DNA of 7,294 nt from Roseimaritima sp. (lineage in GTDB: Bacteria > Planctomycetota > Planctomycetia > Pirellulales > Pirellulaceae). Each line of letters opens with the position of its first letter. Position 1 is the first letter of the stretch. This document shows, piece by piece, positions 1-6,708 of this stretch. The notes beneath the pieces are model-generated. The model saw only the letters and a program-made list of their open reading frames with translations, was not told the DNA's origin and did no database searches. The DNA lies in NCBI GenBank assembly GCA_007124075.1, contig SLFV01000062.1, positions 1 through 7,294 on the forward strand. The letters are read 5' to 3'. The translations under genes were made by a program, and so were the position numbers.

Positions 1-1
1 C

Positions 2-1066
2 GATTTGAGGGGACGTCGGGTCTACTTGCAAGTTACCGACGCGGATGACCGGAGCGCATACGCCTGGCTGGCAATCGGGCAATTCCAACCGGCGTTCTTA
101 AATCCGGCCGTCCAACAGCAAACGTTGCGGCAAGCGCTGACGTGGATAGAACGTGGGCGTCTGGAGACACTGGATACGCCGCTTGTCGCTAGCCTGCGGC
201 AGAGAATCGTTGACGGCGGGCAGGCCAGCAGCATCGCCGCCACACTGGCAAAAATTCGTGGGCACGTCGACGCGGTTTTGGTTTTGGCGGCCGCCGACCA
301 ATTCCGTGCGCTGGGGATAAACCTGGATCAACCCACCCTGCTGGCGCTCGCCCGCCAAGACGCACGGACAATTGAAGAAGTTTTGCAACAAATTACCCAT
401 CAGCAATCCAATCGTCAGCAAACCGAATTCGCCTTGCAATGGTTACGCGGCGGTGGTTCGCTGGCACGCTTCTTTCAGTTGGTCGAAAATGGCTGGTTGG
501 CGCTGGATTGTTTCGCCAACGACGAAATCTGGCAAACATTGCAACCCCGCCTGACCGCGGGGCAACAGCAAGCCGCGCGGCAATTGCGTCAGCAAAGCCT
601 GCAACTTCCGCAGACGACACAGGTGCATCTGGAGGAAACCCGCTCGCGCGTGCAGTCTCTGGTTGGGGATCAGCAGGCTGGCCTTCCGGTTTTTCAACAG
701 CACTGCGCCAACTGTCATCAATTACGTGGGGTCGGGCAAGTCGTCGGCCCGCAATTGGACGGGACAGGTGCGCGTCCGCTGGAGCGACTGCTGGAAGACA
801 TTCTGGAACCTGACCGTAATGTTGACCACGCCTTTCGTGTGACACAATTCCTGACCGATGACGGACAAATCGTCGTCGGGATGGTGCAAAGTGAGAACAG
901 TTCGCTGATCCAGTTGGTCGACAGCCAAGGCAAATCGCAGCAATTGCCCGAGGCTCGGATTGAGGATCGCCGCCTATTGCTGAAGTCCCTGATGCCCAGT
1001 AATTTTGCGGAACTACTGACGGATCAACAGTTGGCGGACCTCCTCGCCTACTTGCGCGCGATGTAG
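2..1066 (+). CDS. C-terminal part of a planctomycete-type CxxCH cytochrome c (heme-binding domain) protein, 5' truncated by the window
   Basis: The frame is open to the left edge, so the TTG at 5 is not a real start. The last ~354 residues are visible (numbering from that TTG). Residues ~1-30 (YLQVTDADDRSAYAWLAIGQF) look like the end of a beta-sandwich domain. Residues ~35-220 are helical and Gln/Leu-rich. Residues ~222-353 form a cytochrome c domain: heme attachment C234-A-N-C-H238, then VGPQLDGTG, ILEPDRNVDHAF, and SLMPSNF with Met330 as the probable distal heme ligand, ending LTDQQLADLLAYL. This matches the planctomycete putative heme-binding domain family (TIGR02603 type), usually exported and presumed to act in periplasmic electron transfer. 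The substrate is unknown. The stop is TAG, and the last 19 bp overlap the convergent serS. No signal peptide is visible because the 5' end is missing. The cytochrome assignment is secure; the role of the N-terminal part is not. Confidence 0.88.
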   Translation, partial: DLRGRRVYLQVTDADDRSAYAWLAIGQFQPAFLNPAVQQQTLRQALTWIERGRLETLDTPLVASLRQRIVDGGQASSIAATLAKIRGHVDAVLVLAAADQFRALGINLDQPTLLALARQDARTIEEVLQQITHQQSNRQQTEFALQWLRGGGSLARFFQLVENGWLALDCFANDEIWQTLQPRLTAGQQQAARQLRQQSLQLPQTTQVHLEETRSRVQSLVGDQQAGLPVFQQHCANCHQLRGVGQVVGPQLDGTGARPLERLLEDILEPDRNVDHAFRVTQFLTDDGQIVVGMVQSENSSLIQLVDSQGKSQQLPEARIEDRRLLLKSLMPSNFAELLTDQQLADLLAYLRAM

Positions 1067-2328
1067 TCTTTTCCCATCCATGGCCGCAACACCTCGGGGA
1101 TGCGAATCGAGCCGTCGGCTTGCTGATGGTTTTCCAAGACCGCAATCATCGCGCGTCCGGTGGCGACTGCGGTGCCATTGAGCGTGTGGACGTAATGCGT
1201 TCCTTTTTGACCAGCCACTTTGTAACGCACATTCAATCGTCTGGCTTGGTAGTCCGTACAATTGCTGGTGCTGGTGACCTCGCCCCACTGGCCAGCATCT
1301 CCCCGCCCCGGCATCCAAGCTTCAAGGTCGAATTTGCGGTACGCGGGGCCACCTAGATCGCCACTGGCGGTATCAATCACTCGGTAAGGTACCTCCAGTG
1401 CATCAAAAAGATCGCATTCGATCGCACGCATTTCCGCGTGCAACGCATCGCTTTGTTCAGGCAAACAGAACGCAAACATTTCCACCTTGGTGAATTGATG
1501 GACGCGGTACAGCCCTTTGGACGCGCGCCCCGCAGCACCCGCTTCGGTGCGAAAACAGTGGCTCAATCCGCACAATCGCAGCGGCAATGATGTCGCTTCC
1601 AACGTTTGTCCAGCCAACATGCCGCCCAGTGTAATTTCTGCTGTCGCCACCAGATTCAGTTCGGAGTTTTCGATCGAATATATCTGCGTCTCCGGACCAC
1701 GTGGCTGGAACCCGGTGCCGTGCAGAATTTCCGTCAACGCCAGATCGGGCGTCGTGACCGGCGTGAAACCACGCTCCATCAGCAGCCTGACGGCGAATTG
1801 TTGCAAAGCCAGATCCAGTAGAACCGCATCGTTTTTAAGAAAATAGAACCCGGCGCCGGCGACACGCGCACCCGCTTCGAAATCCAATAGCTCGTGAATC
1901 CGCGCCAGTTCCAAATGATCCACGGCGTTGAATCCAAATTGTGGTAGGGCGGTCCGCCCCCGGCTTAGTTCGGTCGCGTCTTCCTCCCCGCCGATGGGTG
2001 CCTCGGGGTGCGTTAGATTAGGGAGGGTTTGCTGGATTTCGCTGATTTTTTGGTCCAGGGCATCATGAGCTTTCTGGGCCGCGTCCTTCGCTTCACGAAG
2101 GGCTCGCCCCTGAGCAATCACCGCTTCGCGTTGGTTACCTGCGGGAGCTTTGCCAATCTGCTTGCTCACCTCATTGGCGCGGCGTTTCATTTCCTAGGCC
2201 TCCTGCAATTTTCCAAGCCGTTCCTGTTCAAGCTGAACCAACTGCGAGATATCGCACGCGACTCCACGACGCCGACAATTCTCGGCTACCAGATCCGCAT
2301 TTTCCAAGATGAACTTTCGGTCAAGCAT
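1048..2328 (-). CDS. serS: Seryl-tRNA synthetase, full length by homology but interrupted by an in-frame amber TAG at codon 45
   Basis: A cytosolic class II aminoacyl-tRNA synthetase that charges tRNA-Ser with serine using ATP. From the ATG at 2328 (MLDRKFILENADLVAENC...) the frame gives 426 codons, normal for bacterial SerRS. Visible parts: N-terminal helical arm (~27-100); TAEI at ~229-232; motif 2 with FRTEAG ~259-264 followed by KGLYRVHQFTKVE; TSTSNCTDYQARR ~352-364; motif 3 NGTAVATGRAMIAVLE ~384-399; C-terminal IPEVLRPWMG. Everything after codon 46 looks intact. Codon 45 (2194-2196) is TAG in the context LQEA-stop-EMKRRANE; one C-to-T change from CAG (Gln) would explain it. An uninterrupted 380-residue frame starts at the ATG at 2190. 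That form would lack the first 46 residues, part of the tRNA-binding arm, but keep the catalytic core. The gene's own terminator is also TAG. Identity is certain; whether it is functional, decayed or miscalled is open. Confidence 0.93.
2188..2204 (-). promoter_or_regulatory. Internal Shine-Dalgarno and ATG immediately after the serS amber codon
   Basis: On the minus strand AGGAGG (complement of 2199-2204) is followed by 8 nt and then ATG (2190-2188). The amber codon (2196-2194) lies between them. This is near-ideal spacing, whereas the upstream serS ATG at 2328 has no recognisable Shine-Dalgarno. It would allow de novo initiation or reinitiation of a 380-residue SerRS. The AGGAGG also encodes residues in the helical arm, so it may be coincidental. 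The sequence pattern is seen; the function is inferred. Confidence 0.45.
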
Positions 2329-2825
2329 CGTACAAACTACTTTTACGGACGTTTAAAAGACAAACAACGTTCCCGGCGTGTTTCCCGATTCGCAGGGCGG
2401 CCTCTCCCGCCCCTGCAAACGCAAACGAAACGAGCGAGGGTGCAGAGCCGACGACGTTCTCGGTGGTAAGTCGTTCAGCGACGGATTCTTACGATTGCAT
2501 ACCACGGGCAGCCTGTCTAGGAGCCAATCACTCGTGTGCAACGTGCCCTTCGCTCAAGACCACGAGGATCGTCTGAAAAAATTTTGGGGACCAATCGCCG
2601 CTACTAGGACCGTTCCTCTTGCGGACTTGCACGACGAACAGCTCCAGGTCTGGGTAATGAAGCTGTCCAGGCCATATCCCACCTAACACTGTGTTCAGCC
2701 TGACGATGCCGAACACCGATGCGATTTTTGCAAGACGGGGAAGTAGGTTCATCCTCAAACGCTCGCTCAAACAAGATTTTCCCACGGAACCCAAATCCCT
2801 TTCGTTGCTTACTTGGCCAGGCATC
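2329..2825. other. About 500 bp without a convincing gene
   Basis: This stretch lies between the serS start and the end of the SDR remnant. Open frames exist on both strands (for example 2378-2686 on plus and 2528-2875 on minus), but I recognise no domain in them, and the latter overlaps the SDR remnant. It contains a hairpin at 2392-2416, presumably the serS promoter and leader, and possibly decayed DNA. No Shine-Dalgarno precedes the serS ATG. Confidence 0.5.
2392..2416. other. Hairpin upstream of serS
   Basis: GCAGG+GCGG (2392-2400) can pair with CCGC and CCTGC (2407-2410 and 2412-2416), giving a 9-bp stem with one bulged C and a 6-nt loop. It lies 64-88 nt upstream of the serS ATG on the minus strand. 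There is no immediate T-run, so it is not a clear terminator; it could be a leader structure or part of a repeat. Confidence 0.3.
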
Positions 2826-3065
2826 TCAGAGATCAAAATTCGTGGGCATGATGACCACATCGCGAATTGATACATGGCGAGGTCGAGTCAGCATGAACAT
2901 CACGACGTCGTCATGCTTGTCGCACAAGGCCGTAAGTGCCTGCTCGTCGTGATCGACAACCACGACTCGAGCACCGGCCGCCAGCATCGCCTCCGTGCAG
3001 GCCAAACCAATACCCGCCGCCGCGCCGGTGACGACCGCGACCTTACCGCTTAATTCGCTTGACAT
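2826..3065 (-). pseudogene. Short-chain dehydrogenase/reductase remnant: N- and C-termini fused by an in-frame internal deletion
   Basis: The frame encodes 79 residues; classical SDRs have about 240-260. Residues 1-50 are an ordinary SDR N-terminus: beta1, the cofactor-binding TGAAAGIG loop at 13-20, and a second strand VVVVDHD at 34-40 whose Asp38 suggests NAD(H) preference. Residues ~53-79 (DVVMFMLTRPRHVSIRDVVIMPTNFDL) look like the C-terminus of a YdfG-like SDR. The substrate-binding middle, including the catalytic Ser and the YxxxK pair, is absent, so the product cannot be a working dehydrogenase. The join falls at about 2900-2918, in a repetitive GACGACGTCGT stretch. It starts at the ATG at 3065 with a weak purine-rich upstream sequence and ends in TGA. 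Deletion between short repeats is the simplest reading; an assembly collapse is the alternative. No operon partner is evident. Confidence 0.75.
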
Positions 3066-3364
3066 CGTTTCCCACTTTTAACTCGGTTGACGCGACTCAA
3101 TCAACACGTCGCTGCGCAGGGCCGGGAAGTGGTGAGGAGGCGACGAAGCTGCCTCCGAGCGGTTCCCGCGCTGACCCTTTTTGAACGCGCTGCCATGAAA
3201 GTGCTGGCAAAACCTTGGACCAGCGTCGGGCGAGACGCTGGGGTTTGAAATCGAACCCCTGTTGGGAGGCGCGTGGCCGATGTGAACCGTCTGTGAGTAT
3301 GGTATCCTTCAGGACTGGGGGCCATGCGTACCCATTTCCGATTGTCTGTTCCTGAAAGTCTTCC
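3066..3364. other. Non-coding, hairpin-rich intergenic region
   Basis: This gap lies between the divergent SDR remnant and the PQQ-like gene, so it should hold promoters for both. I see no clear -35/-10 pair. Three inverted repeats occur in it: GGAGGC/GCCTCC at 3136-3156 (9-nt loop), CCAGCGTC/GACGCTGG at 3220-3241 (6-nt loop), and GGGTT/AACCC at 3241-3258. Open frames on both strands look low-complexity (Arg/Ser/Ala-rich), as is common for GC-rich intergenic DNA. It resembles an interspersed repeat, but no second copy is present in this window. Confidence 0.5.
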
Positions 3365-4684
3365 ATGCGTTGCTCGTGTTTTTGTTTCGTGATTTCATGC
3401 GGCATACTTGTTGGTGCCGTAATTTCATCTGCCCAGGTTGACGCTGCGGAGCCTGGCCCGAAGCACCTTGCCGCTTCCATCAGCATGTCTATTTCGTCTG
3501 CGGATTGGCCTTGGTGGCGCGGCCCCAATCGCGACGGTAGTGCCGCTCCGGATCAATCCCCTCCGACGACTTGGAGCCATCGCGAGAACGTTTTATGGCG
3601 AGCGCCGGTGCCGGGACGTGGCCACGGTAGCCCCATGTTGTGGAAAGACCGTCTCTACCTAGCCACCGCGGATCAGGACGCAGACGTACAGCGCGTGCTC
3701 TGTTTCGCTCGTGATACTGGCAACTTGATTTGGCAAAAGACGGTGCATCAAGGAGGGCTTGAACACAACGGTGATCGCAAGCCAAATGAACGTGCGTCAA
3801 TGGCGTCATCGACCGTAGCGACGAACGGCCAATTGTTGTTCATCAATTTTCTCAATGACAACGCTGTCTGGACTTCTGCACTCTCGCTTGATGGTGACAT
3901 CGTATGGCAACGGAAGATCAGCGATTACATCGTTCATCAAGGCTACGGTTCATCTCCGGCGATTTATCGCGATCTGGTCATTGTCGCAGCGGACAATAAG
4001 GGAGGTGGTGCCGTCGTGGCGTTCGATCAAGAAACGGGCAACGAGGTTTGGCGTCGCGATCGTCCTGCGCTTCCAAATTATTCCTCTCCGGTCATCGTCC
4101 ATGTGGCGGGACACGATCAATTGATCATGACCGGATGTGATCTGGTCACCAGCTTGGATCCACTCACCGGTAAGGAACTCTGGAAGGTCTCCGGTGCAAC
4201 CACCGAATGCGTAACATCGACCGTAACCGATGGCAAGCATATTTTTACATCGGGCGGCTATCCGAAAAACCATGTCTCTGCGGTGGTGGCCGATGGTTCG
4301 GGGACCTTGGCGTGGGAAAACAACCTTCGCGCCTATGTGCCATCTCTGTTGGTCAAAGACAACCACCTATTTGCTGTGCTTGACGCGGGTGTCGCGACGT
4401 GTATCCGCAGTGATACCGGCGAAGAAGTATGGAAAGCACGTCTGGGGGGGACTTTCAGCAGTTCGCCAGTCATGGTCGGAGACCGCATCTATGCAACCAA
4501 TGAACAAGGTGAAACCTTCATCTTCCTCGCCACGCCAGAGCGGTTTGAAAAAATCGCCCAGAACGAGCTGGGCGAAAGTGTCTTGGCCACTCCAACGATC
4601 TGCGATAGCCGGATCTACGCCCGTGTCGCTCATTACCAGGATGACCAACGGAAAGAGTATCTGTACTGCCTGAGCAGCCTGTAG
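3365..4684 (+). CDS. Exported PQQ-like beta-propeller repeat protein
   Basis: The product is 439 residues. Residues 1-~28 look like a Sec signal peptide (MRCSCFCF, a hydrophobic core, then AQVDAA before EPG). Mature sequence opens with WPWWRGPNRDG (48-58), a signature seen at the start of planctomycete PQQ-like proteins. PQQ-type blades recur, each with a turn and Trp: DTGNLIWQK ~117, DGDIVWQRK ~176, ETGNEVWRRD ~223, LTGKELWKVS ~267, DTGEEVWKAR ~350. C-terminal blades carry GETFIF and NELGESVLATPTI. There is no obvious dehydrogenase catalytic domain, so it is a propeller scaffold or binding protein in the periplasm or cell envelope; cofactor and partner are unknown. The ATG at 3365 was chosen because it supplies the signal peptide; no strong Shine-Dalgarno is seen. 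The gene ends in TAG. A paralogous gene lies at the right end of the window. Family confidence is high; function is unknown. Confidence 0.9.
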   Translation: MRCSCFCFVISCGILVGAVISSAQVDAAEPGPKHLAASISMSISSADWPWWRGPNRDGSAAPDQSPPTTWSHRENVLWRAPVPGRGHGSPMLWKDRLYLATADQDADVQRVLCFARDTGNLIWQKTVHQGGLEHNGDRKPNERASMASSTVATNGQLLFINFLNDNAVWTSALSLDGDIVWQRKISDYIVHQGYGSSPAIYRDLVIVAADNKGGGAVVAFDQETGNEVWRRDRPALPNYSSPVIVHVAGHDQLIMTGCDLVTSLDPLTGKELWKVSGATTECVTSTVTDGKHIFTSGGYPKNHVSAVVADGSGTLAWENNLRAYVPSLLVKDNHLFAVLDAGVATCIRSDTGEEVWKARLGGTFSSSPVMVGDRIYATNEQGETFIFLATPERFEKIAQNELGESVLATPTICDSRIYARVAHYQDDQRKEYLYCLSSL

Positions 4685-4803
4685 TGGCCCGCACACCGCA
4701 GCGGGAACGTGGTAGGTCACCGGGGTTACCAGGACGACACGCTCAGTCCCGACGGGACGATAGGTTTTAGGCGCGAGCCCGTGGACCCGGGCTTTGCGGC
4801 CAC
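4684..4803. repeat. Putative 120-bp intergenic repeat-like element with inverted-repeat ends
   Basis: The segment begins GTGGCC-CGC (4684-4692) and ends GC-GGCCAC (4796-4803), imperfect terminal inverted repeats. Inside are three hairpins: CCCGC/GCGGG (4688-4705), GTCCC/GGGAC (4746-4758) and AGCCCG/CGGGCT (4776-4793). It is GC-rich next to an AT-rich gene. It supplies the last G of the PQQ-gene stop codon and, on the other strand, about the last 11 residues and stop of the glycosyltransferase. The wording (TCCCGACGGGACGATAGG, GCGCGAGCCCGTGGA) reminds me of dispersed planctomycete intergenic repeats, but I cannot verify that here. The hairpins could also act as a two-way terminator between the convergent genes, though no T-runs follow them. 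Confidence 0.4.
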
Positions 4804-5852
4804 TTCATCAGGCCGGTCTCGAGAAGGTCAAGAGAAGAAGAAAAAATCCTCGATGATGGCCCCAACAGACAATCTCCATTGAGTTCCATTTTTGACAGCA
4901 ATTGTTGGAAATAGCGGTATTTCGACGCGCCCTGTGAGTGACTTTTCCAGCTTACTGCTCGCTCGACTTTTCCGAAGAAATTTGATGTGAAAACAAAGTG
5001 CGCTATGGGGAGAACTATCTCAGGCGACACCTCTGTGCTCACCTGATGAGACCCGATCCTATAAGCATCATTCCCATGTTTGATTATCGGTATTTTTATT
5101 TTTGGACTCTTGGGTCGTGGTGCGAAGGGTCTCCATTTAGATCTCTTGATAGAGAATCGGTCGAAAAGTTCTTCAGACTTTGTGGCACCGGACACCTTAT
5201 AGAAACCTTTTGCACTAACATTCACAATCGGGGCAGGAAGAAAATATCGATTATTGCTCACAAGGGACATAAAATCCGTCGGACGCGCACACTGTTCACA
5301 AGAGAAAGACAGGTGGCGTGGGTAGAACTCAACAAGGGGGCTGATCATGGCACGATGCCCGGATTCTTCTAGGCGATCAATGACGTCACAGATACTGTAT
5401 TCCTCTCCAGGTAGCAACAGGTACTCGTCCGCATCCACATTGAGAACACATTTTCCTTCGAAAAATAAATGGGGAATTAGGCTTTTGAAGGCAACTCCAG
5501 CGCGTTGAACTTGCCGCCTTCCGTCCAGTGATGTGAATCGCACCTTCTGCCCGTACGTCAGAGACGACCGAATGATTACGCAATCGGGTTGCGATTGAAG
5601 GAACTGGTCAGTGCCGTCTGATGACCTGTCATCGAAGATCAGAAATTGCTCGATACCAATCCGCCTGTAATGATTAAAGAATGCCTCGCAAAAGTATATC
5701 TCATCCTTGAAATTTGAGAAAAGTGATGGTCGCTGCAGATCGATAACTCCCTTTGGGATATCAATGTAATTCGTTACATTTTGTAGGGAAAGCTCGGGCA
5801 GAGAGCTTCTCCGTCGAAAGAAAGTTGAAAGGTGACTGGCAAGCTCAGACAT
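4767..5852 (-). CDS. Glycosyltransferase family 2-like protein (GT-A fold, Glyco_tranf_2_4 type)
   Basis: The product is 361 residues from the ATG at 5852. That start is set by AGGAG five nt upstream; the frame extends to 5909 without a comparable ribosome site. Residues 47-81 (FKDEIYFCEAFFNHYRRIGIEQFLIFDDRSSDGT) match the N-terminal nucleotide-sugar-binding segment of this family. D140-A-D142-E143 in LNVDADEYLLL is the metal/nucleotide-binding DxD-like motif. A conserved-looking His lies at 285 (PIAHFVFTS), followed by KYRYFQQLL near 311-319. There are no membrane segments, so it is probably cytoplasmic or peripheral, transferring a sugar to a cell-surface glycan; donor and acceptor are unknown. 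It lies 92 bp downstream of the methyltransferase on the same strand, probably co-transcribed. Base composition is AT-rich compared with serS. The last ~11 residues (WPQSPGPRARA) are encoded by the GC-rich element at 4684-4803, so the original C-terminus may have been lost or replaced. Confidence 0.85.
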   Translation of the reverse strand: MSELASHLSTFFRRRSSLPELSLQNVTNYIDIPKGVIDLQRPSLFSNFKDEIYFCEAFFNHYRRIGIEQFLIFDDRSSDGTDQFLQSQPDCVIIRSSLTYGQKVRFTSLDGRRQVQRAGVAFKSLIPHLFFEGKCVLNVDADEYLLLPGEEYSICDVIDRLEESGHRAMISPLVEFYPRHLSFSCEQCARPTDFMSLVSNNRYFLPAPIVNVSAKGFYKVSGATKSEELFDRFSIKRSKWRPFAPRPKSPKIKIPIIKHGNDAYRIGSHQVSTEVSPEIVLPIAHFVFTSNFFGKVERAVSWKSHSQGASKYRYFQQLLSKMELNGDCLLGPSSRIFSSSLDLLETGLMKWPQSPGPRARA

Positions 5853-5857
5853 GATAG

Positions 5858-5862
5858 CTCCT
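5858..5862 (-). promoter_or_regulatory. Shine-Dalgarno of the glycosyltransferase
   Basis: AGGAG on the minus strand lies 5 nt before the ATG at 5852. It favours that start over the longer frame beginning at 5909. Confidence 0.7.
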
Positions 5863-5944
5863 GCACTCAACCGAGTAGAGTGTTGATCTTTGAGATAGCT
5901 GATAGCCAAAAAAGACGCGCAAGCTACTTTCTCGTAGTGTGCAA

Positions 5945-6583
5945 TCAGAGAGGCTTTCGGAGGATGGACTCACTGTTGATTGCCGCTTTCGGTAGATGAA
6001 CACGCCACTTCTCAGGGGCTCTGCTCGCCCAGAAGAGGTAATACCGAACTTTTCCACCTATGGGGCCCGCAGACTCGTAACATACTTCGAATCCATTTTC
6101 TGCGCATAGCTTTCTGATCGCATAAGGTGATGGTCTCCAGAAATCTCCATCAACAGGTCCATGCAAATGCTGCATGAATGGTACCACGATAAGTATAGAA
6201 TCTCGGGACATTGTAGCGAGAGTGCGAAATGCTTGATGTATGTCAAAAATATGTTCAAGTGTGGTATGGTTAAATACAAGATCAAATTTCTCAAGGCAAT
6301 CAGTTGGCGCAGGCAATTGTAGATCTATTACGAAATCACTCTGCTCATCAATTCCACGCCACCCTTGATAGTTCGATGTGTAGTAGCCAGTGGCATTGAC
6401 GAAGTAGTCTTTGTAGTGCCGACCTTCTTTATCCTCGTCAAGCCACGCACTGACGTTTATGACCTCGCCAACAGCGTGTTTAGCCAAACGAGATATTTCG
6501 CGATTTGACCAAACTCTGGCAGCTCGTGTGTGCGACTTCTCTTTTCCGAACAGTCTTCTTAATACCCGCTTGACGTTTTCCAT
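5945..6583 (-). CDS. SAM-dependent class I methyltransferase of a surface-glycan type
   Basis: The product is 212 residues from the ATG at 6583, chosen because GGAG lies 5 nt upstream; the frame continues to 6727 but without a ribosome site or recognisable sequence. Residues ~38-70 (AVGEVINVSAWLDEDKEGRHYKDYFVNATGYYTSN) replace the usual glycine-rich SAM motif with an NVSAW...DKEG...YKDYF pattern that I associate with a subfamily found in polysaccharide gene clusters. FDLVFNHTTLEHIFDIHQAFRTL (100-122) is the Methyltransf_11-type motif, and ILIVVPFMQHLH (130-141) the next strand. GDFWRPSPYAIRKLCAENGFEV (146-167) is typical of the C-terminal half. It probably methylates a sugar or nucleotide-linked glycan intermediate in the cytoplasm; the substrate is unknown. 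It is the first gene of a two-gene unit with the glycosyltransferase. Composition is AT-rich (for example 18 G+C in 6241-6300), suggesting transfer. The stop is TGA. Confidence 0.85.
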   Translation of the reverse strand: MENVKRVLRRLFGKEKSHTRAARVWSNREISRLAKHAVGEVINVSAWLDEDKEGRHYKDYFVNATGYYTSNYQGWRGIDEQSDFVIDLQLPAPTDCLEKFDLVFNHTTLEHIFDIHQAFRTLATMSRDSILIVVPFMQHLHGPVDGDFWRPSPYAIRKLCAENGFEVCYESAGPIGGKVRYYLFWASRAPEKWRVHLPKAAINSESILRKPL

Positions 6584-6588
6584 GCTTT

Positions 6589-6592
6589 CTCC
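6589..6592 (-). promoter_or_regulatory. Shine-Dalgarno of the methyltransferase
   Basis: GGAG on the minus strand lies 5 nt before the ATG at 6583. It decides the start against the longer open frame to 6727. Confidence 0.6.
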
Positions 6593-6679
6593 GTTTCTCT
6601 CTTGATGGGCTGACGTTGTGCTGCCGGGGATGAGCAGCGTGCTGAGCTGACAGGAAATTTGATTTCTGCAACCCGCCCG

Positions 6680-6708
6680 AACGTACTGGGGAATGATACT
6701 CAAGTCAA
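6680..6708 (-). promoter_or_regulatory. Candidate sigma70-type promoter for the methyltransferase-glycosyltransferase unit
   Basis: On the minus strand TTGACT (6708-6703) and TACGTT (6685-6680) are separated by 17 nt. The first box matches the -35 consensus at five of six positions; the second is a weak -10. It lies about 97 nt upstream of the methyltransferase ATG, just downstream of the 6721-6750 hairpin. Planctomycete promoters are poorly defined, so this is tentative. Confidence 0.3.

Noticed and set aside
393..1145. 250-residue open frame on the minus strand
   Set aside because: It lies antisense to the cytochrome c gene and the serS end; no recognisable domain, typical of GC-rich shadow frames.
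2194..2196. Reassignment of TAG to glutamine in this organism
   Set aside because: The cytochrome c gene, serS itself, the intact PQQ-like gene and the repaired PQQ-like gene all end in TAG at natural C-termini, so TAG appears to be an ordinary stop.
2029..2469. 146-residue open frame on the plus strand
   Set aside because: It mirrors the serS N-terminal coding region and continues into non-coding DNA; no domain seen.
2528..2875. 115-residue open frame on the minus strand (GGIWPGQLHYPDLELFVVQVRKRNG...)
   Set aside because: It looks somewhat protein-like but overlaps the SDR remnant's C-terminal coding end in another frame, has no recognisable domain and no clear ribosome site; not enough to call a gene.
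4367..4720. 117-residue open frame on the minus strand
   Set aside because: Antisense to the end of the PQQ-like gene and into the repeat-like element; shadow.
5853..5909. Longer glycosyltransferase start at 5909
   Set aside because: The ATG at 5852 has AGGAG at ideal spacing, and the extra 19 residues show nothing family-like.
6654..6666. GAAAT-TTG-ATTTC inverted repeat as an operator
   Set aside because: A 5-bp AT-rich arm is easily expected by chance, and nothing links it to a regulator.
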